Shown piece after piece: positions 7,000 through 17,656 of a stretch of 49,432 nucleotides of DNA (positions are counted from its first letter, which is position 1; the number at the start of each line of letters is the position of its first letter). This DNA comes from Verrucomicrobiota bacterium (GTDB taxonomy: Bacteria; Verrucomicrobiota; Kiritimatiellia; UBA8416; JABMPJ01). The notes under the pieces are model-generated. The model was not told the DNA's origin and made no database searches. It saw nothing but the letters and a program-made list of their open reading frames with translations. The DNA lies in assembly GCA_018648805.1 (NCBI GenBank), contig JABGQM010000005.1, forward strand, positions 1-49,432, read 5' to 3'. The position numbers and the translations under genes are program-made.

Positions 7000-9993
7000 T
7001 CAGTGGTGGACCTCCATAGGGGGGTGCGGGGGGTGCGGGCGCCTCAAGAACGCCGTGCCGATGCAGCCCAGCAGGCCCAGAACGGTCAGCAGGTGGGCGA
7101 TGTGTTCGGTGGCGGTATTGCGGAAGCGGAGGGTGACCTCGGTCTGCGTCGGGTAGACGAGCATGAAGCCGGGCGTAACCATGTAGACGCTATCGGCACC
7201 GGTGGCTTTCCAGCGGGGGTAGTAGGTGCACTTGACCAGGTGCGGCCGGCCGATGGCGCTGGTGCGGAAATGGATCGTATCGTCGCTGATGAGCTCTTCG
7301 CTGATGGGGCTGCTCGTGTAAAGCTCCCTGACCGGCGCGGGTGTATGGGTCAGGCTGTCGATCTCAACCAGGAACTCCTGGTGGGATAGCACCCGATCAC
7401 ACGCCGCGGGTGGGGCTTCTCCGGGGGGGAGCAGGATGAAGGGCTGGCCGATGGCGTTGATCCGGTAGAGCCACTCCAGTCCGGCGGCCTGGCGCTGACC
7501 TGTCTGCACGGCGATGGGATCATGTTGCGCCACGGTTACGTAGCGGCCGTCATGGGCCCTGTTCTCGAAAAGCTCCCAGCCCTCCACCTCAAGCAGTGTG
7601 TTCCATTGCGGGGCCTCATGCAGGGCGCTGCGGGTCCGCTCGGAACGGGCGGCGAAGTGCTTCACGTTCATGAGCGTGAGGTGCTGCGTGGCGTTGGTGA
7701 TGTTGAAGGCCGTGGGGCTTACCATGGTGGGGAATCCGGCCGTGGCGTCGGAGGTCTCGCCCTGTATGTAGTAGGAAAAGAGGGCGCCCCAGGCCGAGTT
7801 GACGAGGCCGCCTTCGAGGACGGGTTTGCCGGCAAGATGGGGCATGGCCTCGAAGATACGTGAGGAGCCGAGGGCCTCGTTATCCGGATGCAGATCGTTG
7901 GCCAGTCGCCCGGGCGTATCGCGCAGCGCGTCGGCGAGGGTGTGCACCACGTGGGCGCGCGGCAGCGGCTCGAGTCCGCCGTAGTTCCAATGGGCCCACC
8001 GTCGAACGGGATTGGGGCGTTGCGGGCCCCACGCCAGCAGGGCCAGCGCGGCGGCGATCAGCAAGGGGGTTGGCCAGCGCGCATGGCCGATGGCTTTGCC
8101 GAGTCCGATCATGGCCAGCGTGGTGATGCCGTAGACCAGGAAAGGCCAGAGTCGCACGTTAACGAAGACGGGTGAGAGATGATCGCCCCACAGGAAGAGT
8201 GCTCCAGCGACGCAGGTCATCCAGAGAGCCACCATGCCAAAGCGGAGGAGGGCCGTGGGCCAGTGCCGCTGCCGCAGGACCATCCACGCGGTGGTCAGGG
8301 CCGCCATGGCGGCAAAGCACCAGAGAAAGGGCGGCACGGTTTCGGTCAAGGTGAGTGGCCAGTTGGTTCCAAAATCGACCGCGTAGGAGCGTCGTACCAG
8401 CAGTGGTACGATCCACCAGCTCATCAGCAGGAGGGCCAGTCCGCCCTCAATGGCGAGCACGGTCAGAGCGCGACGGAAGCCGCAGCGCGGCCGGCAGATC
8501 GGCATCACGACCAGGCAGAGCGCGCCCACGATAGAGGTGAAGAAGTGTGAACCGATCATGAGGGTCATGAGCAGAACGGTGCGCAGCCGGACGACGCCCT
8601 CATCACTGTCGCGCAGGGCGCTGGCCAGCATCAGCAGCATGAGCGGGAAGCTGATGCTGTTGGCAATCATACCGGCAAACGTGCTGTAGATGTTGACGCC
8701 CCACATGACATGCGCCCGGTCAAAGAGCAAAGCGATCATGGCCACGCCCAGCAGCGAGGCAATCGGTCGCGGCAGGCGGGCCAGGCGCGCGCCACCCCAG
8801 GCGGCCAGCGGAAGCCCGAAGATCCCCAGGGCCGAGATCAGCTTGAAGGCGATATTGAACGGGATCAGCGTGCTGAGCAGGGCGATCACGGCGTAGGGCA
8901 GCGTAAAGTAGAACTGGAAGCCGGGAAAGCCGCACCACCAGGCCTGCGACCAGCCCAGTAGCCGTCCGTGGTTGAAGAGCTGAGTCTTGATATGGGAAGC
9001 CAGGACGTTGTGCGCCGGCGTATCGCCCCCGATGATGAGGCTGTCGGTGAGCAGCAGGTGGAGGGGCAGGTGGTAGAAGAGGTAGAGCAGTCCCAGGCCG
9101 AGGGCGGCACAGTTGGTGATGGGCTGGACACGTGCCAGCCACGCGGGCGGGTGACGGCCGATACGGGGGCCCGCCAGGGCCAGTATGGCCAGGGCGCCGA
9201 TGAGCCAGGGGGCGAAGCGGGAGAGGCGCTTGATCAGGTCGGGCGCGTACGGGATGCGCAGCCGGCCACGGGCGATACGACTGCGCAGCAGGCCGCCCTC
9301 CATGTATTCCAGCAGGGCGTAGACCGCGTAGCGGCTCCCGGGCAGCCCCGCGGTTCGCGCCACGGTCCAGGTGGCCGTACTCTGTTCGTGCGGGGCCAGA
9401 ACGCGCTCCGGGTCGGGGCCTTCGATGATCCGAATGCCGTCGGGCAGGACCAGGCGCAGGCAGACAGACCGCGCCACACCGGCGGGATTGTTCACGCTGA
9501 GCACCAGGTCCGCTCGGTCGGTCAAAGACGCGCGGCTCAGTTTTAGTTCCGGTGGGGGGGGGCCGCGTGGCGGGATGGCGGTTGCCAAGGGCGTGGTCGA
9601 AAGGGTTGAGAAGCGGTAGCCGTGCCGGTCGCGATAACGCGTGTTGAGTAGAACGGTCTGTTCGCCCGGTCGAACGGGGGCGTCATCCATGCGAATCGTG
9701 ACGGTCTGGGTGGCGCCCCGCTTCAACAGGGGAACCGGTTCGGCCGCGGCCTGACGGCCATCCAGGTTAGCGGTCACTTCCACGTCGTAGGCCGCGGTGT
9801 TGCCGCGGTTAAGGAGGGTGACGTCAAGCGTGAGCGCGCCTGCGCGCAGGACAGAGACCGCATCGGTTCGAATGGAAATCCGACCGGCGGTTACCGGGGA
9901 GATGCTCCCCAGTATCAGCAGGGCGGCCAGCCCGGCGCCGGCCACGGCGGTGTGGCGCGGATCAGGCAAACTCAATCTTGAAGCTGATGACAT
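7000..9993 (-). CDS. Large PTPS-related membrane protein (GT-C-like)
   Basis: About 997 residues. After one hydrophobic N-terminal segment come two extracytoplasmic beta-sandwich stretches of CARDB/NPCBM type (LTLDVTLLNRGNTAAYDVEV, residues about 55-270). Then there are a dozen or so transmembrane segments and a soluble C-terminal part ending in one more helix (HLLTVLGLLGCIGTAFL). The first loop after the membrane entry has GGDTPAHNVLASH (about residues 319-331) and WWCGFPGFQFYF, the signature of the 6-pyruvoyl-tetrahydropterin-synthase-related membrane family, thought to be polyprenyl-linked glycosyltransferases of GT-C type; it is not a pterin enzyme. The start at 9993 overlaps the upstream hydrolase-GNAT gene by 32 nt; no strong ribosome site is seen, so a TTG at 9975 is possible. 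Likely role: envelope glycan assembly (inference). Confidence 0.75.
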   Translation of the reverse strand: MSSASRLSLPDPRHTAVAGAGLAALLILGSISPVTAGRISIRTDAVSVLRAGALTLDVTLLNRGNTAAYDVEVTANLDGRQAAAEPVPLLKRGATQTVTIRMDDAPVRPGEQTVLLNTRYRDRHGYRFSTLSTTPLATAIPPRGPPPPELKLSRASLTDRADLVLSVNNPAGVARSVCLRLVLPDGIRIIEGPDPERVLAPHEQSTATWTVARTAGLPGSRYAVYALLEYMEGGLLRSRIARGRLRIPYAPDLIKRLSRFAPWLIGALAILALAGPRIGRHPPAWLARVQPITNCAALGLGLLYLFYHLPLHLLLTDSLIIGGDTPAHNVLASHIKTQLFNHGRLLGWSQAWWCGFPGFQFYFTLPYAVIALLSTLIPFNIAFKLISALGIFGLPLAAWGGARLARLPRPIASLLGVAMIALLFDRAHVMWGVNIYSTFAGMIANSISFPLMLLMLASALRDSDEGVVRLRTVLLMTLMIGSHFFTSIVGALCLVVMPICRPRCGFRRALTVLAIEGGLALLLMSWWIVPLLVRRSYAVDFGTNWPLTLTETVPPFLWCFAAMAALTTAWMVLRQRHWPTALLRFGMVALWMTCVAGALFLWGDHLSPVFVNVRLWPFLVYGITTLAMIGLGKAIGHARWPTPLLIAAALALLAWGPQRPNPVRRWAHWNYGGLEPLPRAHVVHTLADALRDTPGRLANDLHPDNEALGSSRIFEAMPHLAGKPVLEGGLVNSAWGALFSYYIQGETSDATAGFPTMVSPTAFNITNATQHLTLMNVKHFAARSERTRSALHEAPQWNTLLEVEGWELFENRAHDGRYVTVAQHDPIAVQTGQRQAAGLEWLYRINAIGQPFILLPPGEAPPAACDRVLSHQEFLVEIDSLTHTPAPVRELYTSSPISEELISDDTIHFRTSAIGRPHLVKCTYYPRWKATGADSVYMVTPGFMLVYPTQTEVTLRFRNTATEHIAHLLTVLGLLGCIGTAFLRRPHPPHPPMEVHH

Positions 9994-11836
9994 CCTCGTG
10001 CGGCGTACTCGTAACCTTTGAATCGCATTTCTGGAACACGTGTTGCATGGCGCGGTTGGCGCGCAATACTTCGGCCGTGAATCCTCCAATACCGTTGCGA
10101 CGTGCGATCGTGGCCAAGTGGCGCAGCAGGAAGGTCCCGATGCCCTGGTTTTGCCAATCATCACGTACGACAAAGGCTACCTCAGCCCGGTTGGTTTTGT
10201 CATCAAGGTAATAGCGGCCGATGGCAATGATTTCATCGCCCTGCGGCGCGGGCATGGTGGCCACGATCGCGACATCGGCACGATGGTTGATGAAGACGAA
10301 GTCCTGAATCTGCTTGTGCGGAATCACGCGTGCGTTTGACATGAAACGGTAGTAGATGGTCTCCTGCGAGAGCGCGTAGAAGAGCTCCTTGGTGGCGGGT
10401 ACGTCGGTGGGGTGAATCGGCCGGAAGTTGACCTGGGTGCCGTCGTTGCTGATGTAGGTGGTCTTGAACTCGGGCGGCCCGACGACCAGCTTGTCGCCCA
10501 CATCGGCCAGCTCGGGTCGCACGTACTTGGCCTCGATGGCCTCCTTGAGCAGCTCGGCGCGGAAGTCCGGATGGGCAATCGAGATCAGTGCAATGGCACG
10601 CTCCATGACGCTTTTGCCGTGCAGGTAGGCGATGCCGAACTCGGTGACAACATAGTGTACATCACCGCGCGTGGTGACCACGCCGGCGCCGGGTTGCAGG
10701 CAGCAGGAGATGCGCGAGACGGTCCCGCCTTTGGCCGTCGAGGGCAGGGCAATGATCGCCTTGCCGCCGTGCGAGCGGGCCGCGCCGCGGTTGAAATCGA
10801 CCTGTCCGCCGATGCCGGAGTAGAACCGGTTGCCCAGCGAGTCGGCACAGACCTGGCCGGTCAGATCGATCTCGAGGGCGACGTTGATCGCGACCTGCTT
10901 GTGCTGCTGGCCGATGATGAAGGGGTCGTTGACATACTCGGTCGGGTGGAACGCAAAGGTCGGGTTGTTGTCGACGTAGTCGTAGAGGGTGCGCGTGCCG
11001 ACGCAGAAGCTGGCCACCACGCGGCCGCGGTCGAGGGTTTTGCGTTTGCCCGTGATGACGCCTTCTTCAATCAGTGGAATGATCGCATCGGTCAGCATCT
11101 CGGTGTGAATGCCGAGGTCCTTCCTGTCATGCAGAAACTCCAGTACCGACTGCGGGATCTCGCCGATGCCCAGTTCGATCGTGGCACCATCCGAGACGAG
11201 CGAGGCCACGTACAGCCCGATCTTGCGAATGTTCTCATCCGGCACAGGAATGGGGACTTCGATCAACTCGCTGTCGACCGGCACGAGGACATCGATGTCA
11301 TACACATCGATCGAGCTGTCACCGAGCGTGCGTGGCATGCGCGGGTTGACCTGGGCGATCACGAGGGTGGCGTTCTCGGCGGCGCTTTTGACGATGTCGA
11401 CCGAGATGCCGAGGCTGCACTGGCCGTTGGCATCCGGCGGTGAGACCTGGATCAGGGCGACGTCGAGCGGGAGTTGGCCCGAGCCGAAGAGACGCGGGAT
11501 ATCGGAGAGGAAGATGGGGGTGTAGTCGCCCATGCCTTCCTGGATCACGTCGCGCACGTTGCTTGAAATGAAGAGGCTGTTAACGCGGAAGTTCTCGGTC
11601 ATCTCCTTGAGGGCGTAGGGCGCATCGCCCAGTCCGAGGAAGTGGATGATCTCCGTGTCTACCAGTTGGGCGGCGCGGGCCGTGAGGGCGTGCACCAGCG
11701 CTTGCGGGTGGGCGCAGCCGGTACCGACGAAGACGCGCTGTCCCGGACGGACGCGTTTAGTGGCCTCCTCCAGTGTGGCGGTCATGTCCGCGTAGGTGGT
11801 CTGCCAATCAGGATCCCATGTCTGTTCTTTGGTCAT
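9962..11836 (-). CDS. Acetyl-CoA hydrolase/CoA-transferase fused to GNAT acetyltransferase
   Basis: 624 residues in two parts. Residues 1-460 are a class I acetyl-CoA hydrolase/transferase: VSDGATIELGIGEIPQSVL (214-232), the probable catalytic Glu322 in VALEIDLTGQV, and GIGGQVDFNRGA (341-352). Residues about 467-624 are a GCN5-type N-acetyltransferase with the acetyl-CoA loop QNQGIG (562-567) and a typical ending ANRAMQHVFQKC. The domain moves CoA between acyl groups or hydrolyses acetyl-CoA; the GNAT part would acetylate an amine, possibly a protein lysine. The start at 11836 has GGAGGG upstream and lies 2 nt after the ADP-forming synthetase stop, so the pair is one operon. The longer upstream frame overlaps that synthetase and is not used. 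Confidence 0.88.
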   Translation of the reverse strand: MTKEQTWDPDWQTTYADMTATLEEATKRVRPGQRVFVGTGCAHPQALVHALTARAAQLVDTEIIHFLGLGDAPYALKEMTENFRVNSLFISSNVRDVIQEGMGDYTPIFLSDIPRLFGSGQLPLDVALIQVSPPDANGQCSLGISVDIVKSAAENATLVIAQVNPRMPRTLGDSSIDVYDIDVLVPVDSELIEVPIPVPDENIRKIGLYVASLVSDGATIELGIGEIPQSVLEFLHDRKDLGIHTEMLTDAIIPLIEEGVITGKRKTLDRGRVVASFCVGTRTLYDYVDNNPTFAFHPTEYVNDPFIIGQQHKQVAINVALEIDLTGQVCADSLGNRFYSGIGGQVDFNRGAARSHGGKAIIALPSTAKGGTVSRISCCLQPGAGVVTTRGDVHYVVTEFGIAYLHGKSVMERAIALISIAHPDFRAELLKEAIEAKYVRPELADVGDKLVVGPPEFKTTYISNDGTQVNFRPIHPTDVPATKELFYALSQETIYYRFMSNARVIPHKQIQDFVFINHRADVAIVATMPAPQGDEIIAIGRYYLDDKTNRAEVAFVVRDDWQNQGIGTFLLRHLATIARRNGIGGFTAEVLRANRAMQHVFQKCDSKVTSTPHEDVISFKIEFA

Positions 11837-11838
11837 AA

Positions 11839-13941
11839 TTAGTTGCCCTCCGGTAGGGAGAGAGTGATGCGGGCGTCGGCGGCGACGGAGTCTTGGCCGA
11901 CGTGGCCGACGATGAAGGGGTTGATGTCCATTTCTGAAATCTCGGGGAAGTCCTGCGCCAGCTGGCTGATCCGTTGCAGGGCCGTGGCAATCGCGTCGAT
12001 ATCGACACTGGCCTGGCCGCGTACGCCTGTGAGCAGTTCGAACGAGCGGGTGGTTTGCAGCATCTGCAGAGCTTCGTTGTTCGTGATCGGGGCGATGTGG
12101 AACGTGACGTCCTTCATGACCTCGACGAAGATGCCACCCAGACCAAACATCAGCATGGGGCCGAATTGCGGATCGCGTGTCATGCCCAGGATCACCTCGC
12201 GACCGCGTCCGCACATCTTTTCGAGGTAGACCCCGTTAAGCTTGGCCTCCGGGGCACGCTGCTGAATGCGCATCAGCATCAGGTCAAACGCATCGCGCAC
12301 GGCGTCGGCCGTGGCCAGGTTGAGTTTGACGCCGCCCATGTCCGATTTATGAATGATGTCGGGCGAGGCGATCTTCATGGCCAGCGGGTAGCCGATCTTC
12401 TCGGCGGACTCGACGGCCTGGTCGGCGGTCAGGGCGATGGTGCCGACCGGCACATTGAAATCGTAGGCACGCAGGATATCCTTGGCCGCGGCCTCGCCGA
12501 CTTGCAGTTCGTTGGTGCGGACATGGCGGTGAATGATGCGCTCGACACGGCGGCGGTTGACCGGGAAGCGTGTGATGATGCGCGGGGGACGACGCAGCCA
12601 TTCGGCGTAGTCGACCATGGCCTTGAGGGCCGCCACGGCGCGCTCGGGGGCGGGGTAGTCGGGCAGGTTGGCCGCGACCAGCTCTTCGCGGCCGGGCGTG
12701 ACGTCGGCACCGCCCATAAACGAGACTAGGATCGGCTTCTCGTTGCGCGTATTGGACTGAATGGCGCGTGCCGTTTCGAGCGGATTGGTCATGGCCTGTG
12801 GGGTTAGGATCACGATGATGGCATCCACCGAGTCGTCATCCTGAGCCGCATTGAGGGCATCCGCATAGCGTTCCGGGTCGGCATCGCCGAGGACGTCGAT
12901 CGGGTTGCCCACACTGGCCGCGGCGGGCAGCTTCTTGGCCAGGGCGGTGGCGGTGCTGCTGGCCAGGGCGGTGACCTCGAGTCCGGACAGCTCGACCGCA
13001 TCGGCCGCCATAATGCCCGGGCCGCCGGCGTTGGTGATGATGGCCACGCGCCTGCCCTTGGGCAGCGGCTGCATAGCGAAGGCCGTGGCGTAGTCGAACA
13101 TCGCCTCAAACGTATCGGCGCGGATGATGCCCGAGCGCTTGAAAGCGGCGGCGTAGCCGGCATCGGCCCCGGCCAGGCTGCCGGTGTGCGAGGAGGCAGC
13201 CTTGCCACCGGCGGCGGTGACGCCCGACTTGAAGATGACGACCGGCTTCTGGGCGGCGGCGGTCTCGGCGGCCTTAATAAAGGCATCACCGGCCACGATG
13301 CTCTCGAGGTAGCCTACAATGACCTTGGTTTCATCGTCTTTGGCGAATGCGGTCAGGAACTCGGTCTCCGAAAGGTCGGCCTTGTTGCCCATGCTGATCA
13401 GTTTGGCCAGGCCGAGGTGGCGTTCGCGGGCCCAGTCGAGGATGGCCGTGCAGAGCGCGCCTGACTGCGACATGACCGTGATGCCGCCGGGGGTTGGCAT
13501 GTGCTTGGCGAAAGAGGCGTTCATTTTGTGGTGGGCGTTGATCAGCCCCAGGCAGTTGGGGCCGAGCAGGCGGGCGCCGCGGCTGGTACAGTAGGCCGCC
13601 AGGTCGCTTTCCAGCTTGGCGCCTTCCGCGCCGACCTCTTTGAACCCGGCCGTGATGATGGTGATGGCCTTGGCGCCGGCCTCGATCGAATCGATGACCG
13701 CCTGGCGGACAAACTTCGTGGGCACGGCAATGACGCTCAGGTCGATATGCTTTTCGCTCGCCTTCAGATCCGGGTAGCAGGTCAGGCCCAACACCTCCGG
13801 GGCGGTGGGGTTGACGGGAACAATATCGCCCTCAAATCCGCCTTCGATCAAGTTGGCCAAGATTTCGTGGCCGACTTTTCCGGGGGTCTTTGAAGCCCCG
13901 ATCACGGCTACCGCATTAGGTTTTAGCAATGCTTCCAACAT
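11839..13941 (-). CDS. Acetate-CoA ligase (ADP-forming), fused alpha-beta
   Basis: 700 residues carrying both subunits of ADP-forming acyl-CoA synthetase in one chain. The CoA-binding Rossmann domain comes first (VAVIGASKTPGKVGHEI, 11-27; GPNCLG, 127-132). The two ligase-CoA domains follow, with MSQSGALC and the phosphohistidine site His252 in KAASSHTGSLAG. Last is an ATP-grasp domain (about 475-700: IGYPLAMKIASPDIIHKSDMGG, GREVILGMTRDPQFGP). The reaction is acetyl-CoA + ADP + Pi = acetate + ATP + CoA, the substrate-level ATP step of many fermenters. All key motifs are intact, unlike the PatZ-type regulators whose homologous domain is degenerate. GGAG lies 5 nt before the ATG. Followed 2 nt later by the hydrolase-GNAT gene. 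Acyl preference cannot be read from the sequence. Confidence 0.93.
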   Translation of the reverse strand: MLEALLKPNAVAVIGASKTPGKVGHEILANLIEGGFEGDIVPVNPTAPEVLGLTCYPDLKASEKHIDLSVIAVPTKFVRQAVIDSIEAGAKAITIITAGFKEVGAEGAKLESDLAAYCTSRGARLLGPNCLGLINAHHKMNASFAKHMPTPGGITVMSQSGALCTAILDWARERHLGLAKLISMGNKADLSETEFLTAFAKDDETKVIVGYLESIVAGDAFIKAAETAAAQKPVVIFKSGVTAAGGKAASSHTGSLAGADAGYAAAFKRSGIIRADTFEAMFDYATAFAMQPLPKGRRVAIITNAGGPGIMAADAVELSGLEVTALASSTATALAKKLPAAASVGNPIDVLGDADPERYADALNAAQDDDSVDAIIVILTPQAMTNPLETARAIQSNTRNEKPILVSFMGGADVTPGREELVAANLPDYPAPERAVAALKAMVDYAEWLRRPPRIITRFPVNRRRVERIIHRHVRTNELQVGEAAAKDILRAYDFNVPVGTIALTADQAVESAEKIGYPLAMKIASPDIIHKSDMGGVKLNLATADAVRDAFDLMLMRIQQRAPEAKLNGVYLEKMCGRGREVILGMTRDPQFGPMLMFGLGGIFVEVMKDVTFHIAPITNNEALQMLQTTRSFELLTGVRGQASVDIDAIATALQRISQLAQDFPEISEMDINPFIVGHVGQDSVAADARITLSLPEGN

Positions 13942-14242
13942 AAGAACTCCATGGGTTCTGGCTTTGATGACCGACCCGATCGCTTTTGGGGCAGGGGCCG
14001 GACAAATTGAAACGGGTCAGCATACTCCTTTATGGAGCCTTTTCAAGTCAGAAGGTCGCTTACTTGGAGCAAGATGATCACAAACAATCTTAAATGATTA
14101 CAAAGCGTCAAAATAGATCAGATAGGTTTCGATTAGGCTTGCAGAGCGTCGGCCATTAACGATAGTGTCCGTGTTTTCCTGATTTCAGGTACCTGGCAGG
14201 AATGGGTTCTTTTGCAGGTTAATTCAACAGAGAGGTAGTATT
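13942..14242. promoter_or_regulatory. Divergent control region between the two acetate genes
   Basis: 301 bases between the minus-strand ADP-forming and plus-strand AMP-forming acetyl-CoA synthetases, clearly AT-richer than the flanks. It holds an 11-nt imperfect direct repeat, ATGATCACAAA (14074-14084) and ATGATTACAAA (14094-14104), spaced exactly 20 nt, and a candidate acs promoter. No gene is seen. Confidence 0.6.
14139..14166 (+). promoter_or_regulatory. Candidate acs promoter
   Basis: TTGCAG (14139-14144), a 16-nt spacer and GATAGT (14161-14166), 76 nt before the acs ATG and 35 nt downstream of the 20-nt-spaced direct repeats. The same GATAGT -10 variant appears in the candidate promoter at 41922. 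Confidence 0.35.
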
Positions 14243-16207
<1,965 letters not shown>

Positions 16208-16234
16208 ATCGCGCCAAAGATTAGAAATCGAGTC

Positions 16235-16264
16235 GGCCCGGTGCGACACATGTCGCACCGGGCC
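16235..16264 (+). promoter_or_regulatory. Perfect 14-bp palindrome between acs and the carrier
   Basis: GGCCCGGTGCGACA (16235-16248), two bases, then its exact complement (16251-16264). It would form a very stable hairpin in RNA but is not followed by a T run, and it ends 22 nt before the next ATG. It may be a stabilising or attenuating hairpin between two co-transcribed genes, or a dimeric operator. Confidence 0.6.
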
Positions 16265-16286
16265 AACATATTAAAGGGAGGACTGC

Positions 16287-17600
16287 ATGTCCGAGAAAGC
16301 AGCAAACGGTGGCGTGAGCCAAGTAAACCATGGTTGGCGGGTTACCATGGCGGGATTGGGTATCAATCTCGCATTGGGTGTATTGTATAGCTGGAGCATC
16401 ATCAGTGGCGAGATTGCGAAGGCGGGATGGAGTTGGTCTGACTCCGCCTCTGCCAGGGCGTTACCCTATTCGATCGCCTGTTTCGTGTTCTGCCTGATCA
16501 TGGTGCCCGCGGGGCGTATGCAGGATAAGTTGAGCCCGAAAATCGTGGCGACGACCGGAGGCATTCTGGTAGGTATCGGCATGATTCTCGCCAGCTTGTG
16601 GGATGCAACGGCAAGTAACTTCGGCTATGTACTCGGCTTCGGCGTCATTGCGGGTGCGGGTATTGGTTGCGGCTATGCCTCGGCGACCCCGCCCTCTGTG
16701 AAGTGGTTCCCGAAAGCAAAGACGGGGATGATCGCCGGCATTGTGGTCTCAGGATTCGGACTCGCCTCTCTCTACGCGGCACCCCTTTCAAGGTGGCTGG
16801 CGACTCAGTATAGCTTGGCCACCATGATGATGGCCCTGGGAATTGGCTTCCTCGTTGTCGTTGTGGCTCTGGCCCAGCTCCTCAAGGCTCCGCCCGCGGG
16901 CTATGTGCCTGAGGGTGAGGTACAGGCGGCACCTGGAGCGGCAGGCACGATGGCCAAGAAAGAGGACTTCACACCGAGCGAGATGTTGAAGACCTGGCAG
17001 TTTTATGCCGTGTGGTTCATGTATGCGTGTGGTGCCGGTGCCGGCTTGATGGTTATATCGGGCTGCAAGGGCATCGTGAAGGGCGCAGGCGTAGCCGAAG
17101 CCATGGCTGTGGCGGCGGTAATGGGTCTGGCTATTGGTAATGGCGGCGGCCGAGTGCTTGCCGGAATGATCTCGGACAAGCTGGGACGCAACCGGACCAT
17201 GCTGCTTTTCTTCCTGCTCCAGGCGGGGACCATTGTCGGCCTTTCAATGGCAAGCACCATGGAAGCGGCTCCCGCCATACTATTGGTTGGCTTGGCCACC
17301 TTGGTTGGCGCGAACTATGGCTCCAACCTGGCGCTCTTCCCTTCGGTCACCAAGGACTACTATGGACCGAAGAATTTCGGCATGAACTACGGGCTGGTCT
17401 TCACGGCATGGGGCATTGGTGGCCTGACGCTGTCGATGTTTGCGGCCAAGGTTAAGGATGGCTCGATCACCTTCCTCGGCGAGCAGTGGGCCGGTAGCTA
17501 TACGTTTGCCTTCTACACCTCGGCCGCCCTGTTGGTGTTGGCGGCGATCATGACATTTGTCATCAAAGCGCCTCACCACCAGGAGCAGGTCGCAGGCTAA
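16287..17600 (+). CDS. OFA-family MFS transporter (oxalate/formate-type)
   Basis: 437 residues with 12 predicted membrane helices, of the oxalate:formate antiporter family of the major facilitator superfamily. Hallmarks are the opening NHGWRVTMAGLGINLALGVLYSWSII, helix 4-5 GAGIGCGYASATPPSVKWFPKAKTGMIAGIVVSGFG, the MFS loop SDKLGRNRTM after helix 8, and the final ALLVLAAIMTFVIKAP. A strong AAGGGAGG lies 6 nt before the ATG. Its place behind acs suggests uptake or exchange of acetate, and the convergent formate dehydrogenase makes formate an equally good guess; members of this family carry various mono- and dicarboxylates. The gene ends at a strong terminator. Confidence 0.88.
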   Translation: MSEKAANGGVSQVNHGWRVTMAGLGINLALGVLYSWSIISGEIAKAGWSWSDSASARALPYSIACFVFCLIMVPAGRMQDKLSPKIVATTGGILVGIGMILASLWDATASNFGYVLGFGVIAGAGIGCGYASATPPSVKWFPKAKTGMIAGIVVSGFGLASLYAAPLSRWLATQYSLATMMMALGIGFLVVVVALAQLLKAPPAGYVPEGEVQAAPGAAGTMAKKEDFTPSEMLKTWQFYAVWFMYACGAGAGLMVISGCKGIVKGAGVAEAMAVAAVMGLAIGNGGGRVLAGMISDKLGRNRTMLLFFLLQAGTIVGLSMASTMEAAPAILLVGLATLVGANYGSNLALFPSVTKDYYGPKNFGMNYGLVFTAWGIGGLTLSMFAAKVKDGSITFLGEQWAGSYTFAFYTSAALLVLAAIMTFVIKAPHHQEQVAG

Positions 17601-17622
17601 AGCCCGGACAAGCAAAGAAGGA

Positions 17623-17656
17623 ACGGACGACGTGTTACGCGTCGTCCGTTTTTTTT
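17623..17656 (+). terminator. Intrinsic terminator overlapping the fdhA stop
   Basis: Stem ACGGACGACG / CGTCGTCCGT with a 7-nt loop, followed by eight T (17649-17656). It ends the acs-carrier transcript. The fdhA stop codon (17635-17637, minus strand) lies in the loop, and the stem and T run encode the last residues KKTDDA of FdhA, so the convergent genes share the element. Read from the minus strand the hairpin is followed by TTCCTTCTTT, a poorer U tract. Confidence 0.9.

Noticed and set aside
7000..9993. Pterin biosynthesis enzyme (from the PTPS-related family name)
   Set aside because: The name is historical; the protein is a polytopic membrane protein without the zinc-histidine motifs of 6-pyruvoyl-tetrahydropterin synthase.
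10412..11443. Long plus-strand frame (343 codons) opposite the hydrolase-GNAT gene
   Set aside because: It mirrors the strong coding frame of the minus strand, has low-complexity Asp/Gly/Val sequence and no ribosome site or domain; a GC-rich shadow.
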